Assembly (NCBI GenBank): GCA_038258095.1
Contig: JBBSQE010000004.1
Coordinates: 1-40,512, forward strand
From: JBBSQE01 sp038258095
Lineage (GTDB): Bacteria > Actinomycetota > Thermoleophilia > Solirubrobacterales > 70-9
Reading direction: 5' to 3'
DNA: 40,512 nucleotides
Shown here: in pieces, positions 15,349-21,324 of the stretch
Numbering within the stretch: the first letter of the stretch is position 1
Layout: every line of letters starts with the position of its first letter
Notes under the pieces: model-generated
What the model was told of the DNA's origin: nothing
Database searches by the model: none
Seen by the model: only the letters and a program-made list of their open reading frames with translations
Translations under genes and position numbers: made by a program

Positions 15349-15354
15349 ATACTA
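15349..15354 (-). promoter_or_regulatory. -10 element (TAGTAT) for a leaderless RCK operon
   Basis: On the minus strand TAGTAT is followed by seven bases (CCGCGCA) and the ATG of the RCK_N gene at 15341. Transcription would start at the start codon. A GC-rich hairpin (GGCCCG/CGGGCC, 15363-15379) directly upstream could end transcription of the permease gene. No convincing -35 is seen. Confidence 0.4.
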
Positions 15355-15400
15355 GAGAGTACGGCCCGCGCATCGGGCCTCTCACCACGCGCTTCTCGCC

Positions 15401-17467
15401 TCAGACCGGCGGGGCCCCGCCGCCCTTGATCTCGACCTCGGGCGCCTCCCCCTGCCCGAAGCGCCGCCTGCCCTCCCGAGGGGCCGTCAGAAGGACCCTG
15501 ATCGGCGACTTCTTCAGTACGTACTCGGTCGCGGGCCCGATCTCCGCCGGACGCGCGGCACCGATCCCGCCGAGGATGGCGCCGCCGCGGATCTTGCTCG
15601 GTGACTCGCCACCCATCACGATCGCCTCCGAGCCGAACTCCCGTGCCTTGCGGAGGATCCCGGTGCCGAGTTGCCGAGCCGGGACGACCTCGGTCGTCAC
15701 CTCGACGTCCTCGTACTCCTCGGCGACCTGCCGGGCCCGGGCCAGCGCCCTTTCCGCTTCGGCCGAGGCCTCCTCCGGCAGCGGGGCGTCGAGAGGAAGC
15801 TTCAACGGCACGACGGAGACGAAGATCACAGCGAGCGACGAACCACCCCCGTCGCCCTCCTCGCTGTCGGCTGCAGCGAGGCGACCAGCCGTCCCGACGA
15901 TGTCGTCGTCGATCTCCGAGCCGAAGATCGGAACGAGGATGTTGCGGAACTCGACGACCGGCACCTGCTTGGTCAGCGATTCCGCCGACACCGTGACCCG
16001 CTCGGTCAACCCGGTCCCCTCAACCACCCGCCGGTACACCACGTAGGAGACAAGCCCGAACAGCATCCAGCCGCCGCCCACCCAGCGGGCCTTGTCGTGG
16101 TAGGCCAGCACGCTGAGGAAGGCAAGAGCGCTGACCAGCGCGGCGAAGATCGCCGGCAGCGGCAGCTCCGCTCCCCGCCAACGGACCGGGAACGGCACCC
16201 TGAACGGCCGCGACCGGTCGGGTTCCGTCATCCGCAGCCGCAGTATCGACAGGTGCGCGATCGTAATCGCCAGGAGCGCTCCGAACGCGTAGATCCCAGC
16301 CAGCAGCTTCACGTCCGTCGGCACGACCATCCCGACGGCGATCGCTCCCGACGCCCAGATGGCCACCGTAGGCGTTCCGTAGCGCCGGCTGAGCCGCCCC
16401 AGCCAGCTCGGGATCTGGCGGTTGACCGCGAGGGTGTAGATGTGGCGCGAGACGCCGAGCATCGTCGTGCTCGCCGCCCAGATCAGGACCGGAGCCGCCA
16501 CCAGAGCGACCGCCCAGCGCATGATGTCGGCCAGCCAACCCGGGTCGTAGGCCGACACCACGCCGAGCACCGGCGCCTCCTCGAACGTCGATCCGAGCTG
16601 GGTCTCCGGCCCGCCCGGCCCGTTGATGACCGGCACGGCCATCAGCGCGATCGCCGCCATGCCCGCATAGATCAGCGGCACCGTCACCGCACCCGTCGTG
16701 ACGATGCGCTTGAGGTCGCCCGGCTTGACGCGGATGTCCGGAGCGAGGTCCGAGGCGGCCTCGATCCCCGCGTAGGCGAGCATCGCGAGCACGCTCGCAT
16801 AGACGATGTCCTCGAAGCCCGGGCCCCCGAACACATCAACGGCATCGGCGAGGCGGTCGGGTTGCCAGACGGCGGCGATGCCGACGGCGATCACGGCCAC
16901 CTGGAGGGCCAGGTCGGCGAGCGCGAGGACGGCGAGCCCGCGCTGCGACTTCCGCCCGGTCAGGTCGAGCGAGTTGACGACGCAGGCAAGGATGATGACG
17001 GCGGCTGCAACCCCGACCTCCCAGCCGGGCTCGGAGAGGTTGGCGGAGATCGGCTCGAGGTAGTGGGGGACGGAAATCGCCGCCAGCGCGATGATGATCA
17101 GGTAGTCGATGAGGATCGCCCAGCCGGCGATGAAGGCCATCAGCTCGTTGAATGCATGACGGGCGAACGACGAGGAGCCGCCCCGCTCCGGGAACATGGC
17201 GCTGCCCTCGACGTAGCTGAGCGTCGTCAGCACGAAGAGCAGGCCGGCTGCGAGGAAGATCAGTGGCGTAAGGCCGAGGCCGCGATCGGCCACGACGCCG
17301 AGCGCGAAGTAGATCGAGAAGCCGACCGAGGAGTAGACCGTCGCGAACAGCCAGGGAACGCCGAGACCCCTTCCCAGGGTGTCGCGACCGCGCCCCGGGG
17401 GCCGTGCGCCGTCGCCCCCGGCCGTCCCTGCGGACCCAGCCACGTCGTCGAGCTCGCGCTGGCTCAA
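15401..17467 (-). CDS. APC-superfamily permease with C-terminal universal-stress domain (1)
   Basis: This 688-residue protein has a Gly/Arg-rich cytoplasmic N-terminus (about 1-36), twelve predicted membrane helices (about 37-480) with APC-type motifs in the first (VYSSVGFSIYFALGVVADRG) and the GGSSSFARHAFNEL loop (about 96-110), and a cytoplasmic C-terminal domain (about 500-665) of universal-stress-protein type. That domain starts VEFRNILVPIFGSEIDDD and ends EYVLKKSPIRVLLTAP. The USP nucleotide-binding glycine pattern is altered (VMGGESPSKIRGGAILGGIG). APC transporters move amino acids, polyamines or cations with protons or sodium; the substrate is not predictable here. The start is a TTG overlapping the stop of the small membrane gene upstream. 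Two RCK genes follow downstream. Confidence 0.88.
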   Translation of the reverse strand: MSQRELDDVAGSAGTAGGDGARPPGRGRDTLGRGLGVPWLFATVYSSVGFSIYFALGVVADRGLGLTPLIFLAAGLLFVLTTLSYVEGSAMFPERGGSSSFARHAFNELMAFIAGWAILIDYLIIIALAAISVPHYLEPISANLSEPGWEVGVAAAVIILACVVNSLDLTGRKSQRGLAVLALADLALQVAVIAVGIAAVWQPDRLADAVDVFGGPGFEDIVYASVLAMLAYAGIEAASDLAPDIRVKPGDLKRIVTTGAVTVPLIYAGMAAIALMAVPVINGPGGPETQLGSTFEEAPVLGVVSAYDPGWLADIMRWAVALVAAPVLIWAASTTMLGVSRHIYTLAVNRQIPSWLGRLSRRYGTPTVAIWASGAIAVGMVVPTDVKLLAGIYAFGALLAITIAHLSILRLRMTEPDRSRPFRVPFPVRWRGAELPLPAIFAALVSALAFLSVLAYHDKARWVGGGWMLFGLVSYVVYRRVVEGTGLTERVTVSAESLTKQVPVVEFRNILVPIFGSEIDDDIVGTAGRLAAADSEEGDGGGSSLAVIFVSVVPLKLPLDAPLPEEASAEAERALARARQVAEEYEDVEVTTEVVPARQLGTGILRKAREFGSEAIVMGGESPSKIRGGAILGGIGAARPAEIGPATEYVLKKSPIRVLLTAPREGRRRFGQGEAPEVEIKGGGAPPV

Positions 17468-17658
17468 CTGGTCATCCGTGAAGCGAGCCAGAGCCGGCCG
17501 CAGCCGACACCGATGAAGGCGACGCCCATCAACGTGCCGAGTGCCAACACGCCGCCCCCGGCGCTGATCGTCACCGCGAGGATCACGATTCCGACGACGA
17601 TGAACAGCGCCGACAGGAAGCGCACGCCGCCCTCATAGATCCGCTCAGGAGTAGGCAT
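17464..17658 (-). CDS. Small two-TM membrane protein (64 aa) between the permeases
   Basis: From the ATG at 17658 the protein has 64 residues. A short cytoplasmic head (MPTPERIYEGGVR) is followed by one hydrophobic segment (FLSALFIVVGIVILAVTISAG) and a second (VLALGTLMGVAFIGVGCGRLWL). A longer frame to 17730 exists, but it adds an arginine run and overlaps the end of the second permease, so the internal ATG is preferred. Its stop overlaps the TTG start of the first permease by four bases, and its start is ten bases after the stop of the second permease. The three genes look like one transcript. It could be an accessory subunit of one permease; no family is recognised. Confidence 0.7.
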   Translation of the reverse strand: MPTPERIYEGGVRFLSALFIVVGIVILAVTISAGGGVLALGTLMGVAFIGVGCGRLWLASRMTS

Positions 17659-17668
17659 CGCGGCGATT

Positions 17669-19603
17669 CTAGAAGCGGGCGGGCGCGCTGCCGGCACGCG
17701 CCCTCGCCTGCGTCTCCGTCGGAACGTCACCGTCGGCCTCCAGCCCGGGCTCCGAGATGACGATCACCCGGCAGGGGCGCTCGGACAGAACGGTCTGGAG
17801 CGTCTTCCCGTAGAGCGGCTGGCCGTTGCGATGGCGCAGGCCGACAACCAGCGCGGCGGCCTTGATCGTCCTGGCCTCCTCGGCCAGCGAGTACCCGGCC
17901 TGGCCGGCCCGCACCCGCTCGATGTGGCCCGTCACACGCATCCCGCAGATCAGCTTCGCCTGCTCGATCCGTGACTTGGCCTCGGATACCTCCTCCTTCA
18001 GCTCGGCGTCGAGCGGCAGGTGGTTCGGCACAGTGATCATCGAGTGGACGTGGATGGCCCGCCGCTTGGGCGATGCCAGCTTCAAAGCGGTCGCGACCAT
18101 CTGCGCCGAAAACGGCTCATCGTCCTCGAAGGCAACGAGGACACTCCGGTACTCGACCTCCTCGACCCCGAGTGCAGTCGGCATCAGCACCTTCACCGTC
18201 TGGGTCAGCGGCAGACCCTGATGGCGGCGGTAGAGGAGGTAGACGGTCATGCCGACGACAATCCAGCCGCCTCCGACGATCAGCGTGATCGGGTTCAGGG
18301 CCATCACGACGATCCACGCCGCGAGCGTTCCCAACCCTCCCAGTACCGCCGTGATCGGGACCTCGGTCCCGAAGACCCGGAAGTTCCCGGGGGGCTTCCA
18401 TCCGCGCTCGTGGTCGGGCTCTCGCCGGCGCAACCAGATCACCGAGGCGTGAGCGATCGTGAAGGAGAGCATCGCGCCGAACGAGTACATCGTCGCCAGG
18501 AAGCTCGTCTGACCCGGAAGCAGCGTGACGATCGCGACGGCCGAGAAGAGCAGGATCGCAACGTAGGGAGTCTTGAACCGGGGATGGATCGCGCGCAGCC
18601 GCTCCGGCAGCTGGCGGTAGTGGCCCATCGAGTACGTCAGCCGCGAAACGCCGATCAGCGCCGCATTCGTCGCGATGATGAGGATGACCGCGGCGAGAAT
18701 GCCGACGTACACGCGCAGGACGCTCGTCAGGCCCTGCCCGAGGCCGATGTTCTCGACGATCCCGAGCACCGGGTCGTCCTTGTATGTGGTCCCCAGCTCG
18801 GTGGTGTACTCGCCGCCCCGCTGGACGACTGGCATCGCCGAAAGCGCGATCGACGGCAGCAGCGCGTAGAGGCCGACCACCGCGAGCACGACCATGCCGA
18901 CGCCGCGGGAGATCGTTTCACCGAACGGCTTCTTCGCCTCCTCGGACATGTTGGAGATCGTCTCGATCCCGGTGTAGGCGACCATGCCGACGGCGATGCC
19001 GAGTGCGAAGTTGCCCCAGCTCGGCGCCGTGCCGAGCTGGATCTGATTGACGAGCAGATCCGGGTTGAGCACCAGCACGATCCCGACGGCGACGAGGAGA
19101 ACCTGGGTGAAGAGGTCGGCGATCGCCAGGACCAGGTTCAGCCTGGCGGACTCCTGCGTCCCCTTGATGTTGAGGAGCGCCAGGAGCATGATCAGGATCG
19201 CTCCCCCGACGACGTCCCCCGGTCCGTGCGAGAGCGGCTCCCAGAACACGGCCAGGTAGTGGGGCACGAAGAAGGCCGAGATCGAGATCGTGATGATGTA
19301 GGTGAGCATCTGCCCCCAGGCGGCGAAGAAGCTGACGACCTCGTTGAAGGCGTGGCGCGCGAAGCTCGACGAGCCGCCGGCCTCCGGGTACATAACCGTC
19401 GCCTCGGTGTAGGAGGCAGCCGTGAAGATGAAGATGACGCCGGCGATCATGAACGTGATCGGCGTCAGGCCCAGCGCGTAGAGCGCAACGACTCCGAGGG
19501 CATAGTAGATCGACGAGCCGACGTTGCCGTAAGCGGCGGCGAACAGCGCGCTCGGCCCGTGGACGCGGCGCAGCGTCTCCTCGCGGGGCTGGCGTTCAGC
19601 CAT
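17669..19603 (-). CDS. APC-superfamily permease with C-terminal universal-stress domain (2)
   Basis: This 644-residue protein is a paralogue of the 688-residue permease two genes away. It has twelve predicted helices (about 15-480). The first reads AAAYGNVGSSIYYALGVVAL, and the GGSSSFARHAFNEVVSFFAAW loop (positions 97-117) closely matches its paralogue. A C-terminal USP-type domain (about 500-625) starts VEYRSVLVAFEDDEPFS and ends ERPCRVIVIS; its nucleotide loop is degenerate (GLRHRNGQPLYGK). First-helix residues lack the aspartate that the KimA potassium/proton symporter uses there, so an amino-acid or organic-cation substrate is at least as likely as potassium. A clear GGGAGG lies five bases before the ATG. 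Confidence 0.88.
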   Translation of the reverse strand: MAERQPREETLRRVHGPSALFAAAYGNVGSSIYYALGVVALYALGLTPITFMIAGVIFIFTAASYTEATVMYPEAGGSSSFARHAFNEVVSFFAAWGQMLTYIITISISAFFVPHYLAVFWEPLSHGPGDVVGGAILIMLLALLNIKGTQESARLNLVLAIADLFTQVLLVAVGIVLVLNPDLLVNQIQLGTAPSWGNFALGIAVGMVAYTGIETISNMSEEAKKPFGETISRGVGMVVLAVVGLYALLPSIALSAMPVVQRGGEYTTELGTTYKDDPVLGIVENIGLGQGLTSVLRVYVGILAAVILIIATNAALIGVSRLTYSMGHYRQLPERLRAIHPRFKTPYVAILLFSAVAIVTLLPGQTSFLATMYSFGAMLSFTIAHASVIWLRRREPDHERGWKPPGNFRVFGTEVPITAVLGGLGTLAAWIVVMALNPITLIVGGGWIVVGMTVYLLYRRHQGLPLTQTVKVLMPTALGVEEVEYRSVLVAFEDDEPFSAQMVATALKLASPKRRAIHVHSMITVPNHLPLDAELKEEVSEAKSRIEQAKLICGMRVTGHIERVRAGQAGYSLAEEARTIKAAALVVGLRHRNGQPLYGKTLQTVLSERPCRVIVISEPGLEADGDVPTETQARARAGSAPARF

Positions 19604-19663
19604 CAGGGCCTCCCGGAGCCGGCCCCTTCGGAAGGGGCGGTGCGGCGTTGAATGGCCCGCTCA

Positions 19664-20767
19664 TCAAACCGAATATACGGGGGGCGCCGGTGCTCTCTGC
19701 ACGTGCGAGCGCTCGACCTCCGCCGGGGAGGTGCAGCCGCAGAGGAGCAGGCCCAGCTCCAGCTCGGATCGCAGCAGTTCGAGGACGCGCTCAGCCCCCG
19801 CCTGCCCGCCCGCCGCGAGGCCCCAGAGCGCCGGTCGGCCGACCATTACGGCGTCGGCTCCGAGGCCCAGGGCGACGATGGCGTCTGTCCCGCGCCGGAT
19901 GCCCCCGTCGACGATCACCGCCGCCCGCCCGCCGACCGCGTCGGCGATCTCCGGCAGCGCATCGGCTGAGGCGGCGACGCAGTCGAGCTGGCGGCCACCA
20001 TGGTTCGAGGCGACGACGCCGGCGGCGCCGTGCTCCACCGCGAGCTCGGCGTCCTCCGCGGTGAGGATGCCCTTGCAGAGGACCGGGAGCGAGCAGTCGG
20101 CGGCCAGCCGGCCGAACGCCTCCCAGTCGAGCGCCGTGTCGACGAGCGAGAACGCCTCCTGGACGCTGATTGGCCGGTCGATCCCGAGCGCCGCCTGGAT
20201 GCTCGGCACGGAGAAGTCCCCGGGAATCGTAAACCCGGTCCTGGAGTCGCGCTCGCGGCGCCCCGCCCGGGGAGCATCGACCGTGAGCACGATCGCCTGG
20301 TAGCCCGAATCGATCGCCTCGTCGAGCAGCGACTGGGTGATGCCGGAGTCCTTGAAGCAGTAGAGCTGGAAGATGCGCCGGCCATCGGGCGCGGCTTCCG
20401 CCACCTCGTGCGGGTGAGCGGAGGCGAGGGTCGAGAGGCACATCGCCGTCCCGGTGGCGGCCGCCGCGCGGGCCATCGCGACCTCCCCGTCGGGGTCGAC
20501 AAGCCGCTGAAAGGCGACCGGCGCGACGAGGATCGGCATCGAGACGTCGATCCCGAGCACACTCGCCCCGGTCGACACGGAGCTGACATCGACCAGCATC
20601 CGGGGACGAAGCTGCCAGCGCCGCCACGCGTCGACGTTGTCGCGCAGCGTGTACTCATCCCCGGCCCCGCCCGAGAAGTAACCCAGCGTTCCGGCGTCCA
20701 GCCGCTCGGAAGCAACCCGCTCGAAGTCGGCGACATTGATCAGCGCATCGAGGTCGGCCGCATCCAT
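19664..20767 (-). CDS. FMN-dependent alpha-hydroxy-acid oxidase/dehydrogenase
   Basis: This 367-residue TIM-barrel enzyme belongs to the lactate/glycolate oxidase family. Seen motifs are YFSGGAGDE (about 30-38), FQLYCFKD, LTVDAPRAGRRERD with the arginine-rich stretch, the catalytic lysine strand LPVLCKGILTAEDA, the active-site SNHGGRQLD (catalytic His, about 253-261) and the phosphate-binding VDGGIRRGTDAIVALGLGADAVMVGRP. Family members oxidise L-2-hydroxy acids such as lactate, glycolate or mandelate to the 2-oxo acid, passing electrons to oxygen or to the respiratory chain. The tail GLLLCGCTSPAEV resembles the lactate oxidase group. The gene is a single unit; its leader contains the left arm of the structured repeat (20804-20887), which ends 36 bases before the ATG. 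Confidence 0.9.
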   Translation of the reverse strand: MDAADLDALINVADFERVASERLDAGTLGYFSGGAGDEYTLRDNVDAWRRWQLRPRMLVDVSSVSTGASVLGIDVSMPILVAPVAFQRLVDPDGEVAMARAAAATGTAMCLSTLASAHPHEVAEAAPDGRRIFQLYCFKDSGITQSLLDEAIDSGYQAIVLTVDAPRAGRRERDSRTGFTIPGDFSVPSIQAALGIDRPISVQEAFSLVDTALDWEAFGRLAADCSLPVLCKGILTAEDAELAVEHGAAGVVASNHGGRQLDCVAASADALPEIADAVGGRAAVIVDGGIRRGTDAIVALGLGADAVMVGRPALWGLAAGGQAGAERVLELLRSELELGLLLCGCTSPAEVERSHVQRAPAPPVYSV

Positions 20768-20803
20768 CGACGCGCGAGCCTACCCTCCTCGGGCGCGTGA
20801 GCA

Positions 20804-20887
20804 GCGGGTCCTGTCCGGGCGGGGCCCATCCCTGCCTCCGGCAGCTAAAGCTTCCTCGGCAGGGATACACCCACCCGGCCACCCGCT
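20804..20887 (-). repeat. Left arm of a paired inverted structured element
   Basis: Read on the minus strand, this 84-nt arm has an outer pair GCGGGT/ACCCGC, a second stem CCGGGTGGG/CCCGCCCGG (one G-U) and a perfect 9-bp apical stem ATCCCTGCC/GGCAGGGAT around a 21-nt loop beginning GAGGAAGCTTTAG. It aligns over its full length with the plus strand of 21080-21168. It lies in the 5' leader of the hydroxy-acid oxidase gene, 36 bases before its ATG, so a riboswitch-like or attenuator role is one possibility. Nothing known to me matches the loop. Confidence 0.6.
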
Positions 20888-20949
20888 GCGCAAGCGTCCT
20901 CGGGGCCAGGATGGCCGCCAATACGCCCGCCCCCGCGCCCACCCGAAAC

Positions 20950-20998
20950 GACCGACGTCACAAACACCATGACAGTCATGGCGAACGTTACGTCGGTC
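20950..20998. repeat. Central hairpin of the intergenic element
   Basis: The outer stem GACCGACGT/ACGTCGGTC (20950-20958/20990-20998) and inner stem CCATGA/TCATGG (20967-20972/20976-20981, loop CAG) are separated by a symmetrical 8 x 8 internal loop. The hairpin centre (about 20974) nearly coincides with the midpoint of the two inverted arms (about 20986), so it forms the middle of one large imperfect palindrome. Confidence 0.55.
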
Positions 20999-21079
20999 AT
21001 GCCCTGTCGGGCCTCAGGCTCACGGCCGCGAACTACGTCGCGGGCCTCAGCCTCCCGGAGGCGCTGCTACGGCTTCGCC

Positions 21080-21168
21080 AGCGGGTGGCACGGGCGGGTT
21101 GGATCGGTCCCCGAGGAAGCTTTAGTTACCGCAGGGGACCGATGGGTCCCACCGGTGACAGGACCCGC
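21080..21168 (+). repeat. Right arm of the paired inverted structured element
   Basis: This 89-nt plus-strand arm has the outer pair GCGGGT/ACCCGC and a perfect 10-bp apical stem ATCGGTCCCC/GGGGACCGAT (21103-21112/21134-21143) around a 21-nt loop that again begins GAGGAAGCTTTAG. Fifteen bases at 21111-21125 are the exact reverse complement of 20845-20859, and twelve at 21157-21168 of 20804-20815. The apical stem differs from the left arm's at most inner positions yet is fully complementary. No gene follows on the plus strand. Confidence 0.6.
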
Positions 21169-21177
21169 CGGCGAAAC

Positions 21178-21324
21178 GGACGCGCGGAGGTGCCTCGATC
21201 GGCTGCGGTGCCGGCCTGGCGTGCGAAGGGCCAGTCCGGCCCGGACGCAGAGAGGACGCCGCCGGGCGCTGCCTTGCAGCCGCCAGGCCGGTGGCGCAGG
21301 CGCTCGAGGTGCCTCCGCGCGTCC
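21178..21324. repeat. 147-nt near-perfect inverted repeat directly after hppA
   Basis: Bases 21178-21198 pair with 21304-21324 (GGACGCGCGGAGG...CCTCGA). The two central differences become G-U wobbles on the plus-strand RNA but C-A mismatches on the minus strand. A further perfect 11-bp pair, CCGGCCTGGCG/CGCCAGGCCGG, is at 21211-21221/21281-21291, and a small hairpin GCTGC/GCAGC lies inside. The right arm touches the hppA stop codon (21324-21326). It may be the hppA terminator or part of a plus-strand structured RNA with the arm at 21080-21168. There is no U-tract. Confidence 0.55.

Noticed and set aside
15671..17638. 655-codon plus-strand frame opposite the first permease
   Set aside because: Antisense shadow in GC-rich coding sequence; extreme Arg/Asp composition and no recognisable domain.
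15401..19603. Assigning the permeases as KimA potassium symporters
   Set aside because: The first helix lacks the aspartate used by KimA and the USP loops are altered; APC transporter is the safe call.
18020..19651. 543-codon plus-strand frame opposite the second permease
   Set aside because: Antisense shadow with Arg/Asp/Glu-rich low-complexity translation.
20804..21168. Known riboswitches (c-di-AMP ydaO, c-di-GMP, cobalamin, TPP, SAM, fluoride, ZTP) for the structured arms
   Set aside because: I compared remembered consensus motifs on both strands and found no match beyond a short CAGCTAA-like string, which lacks the required surrounding structure.
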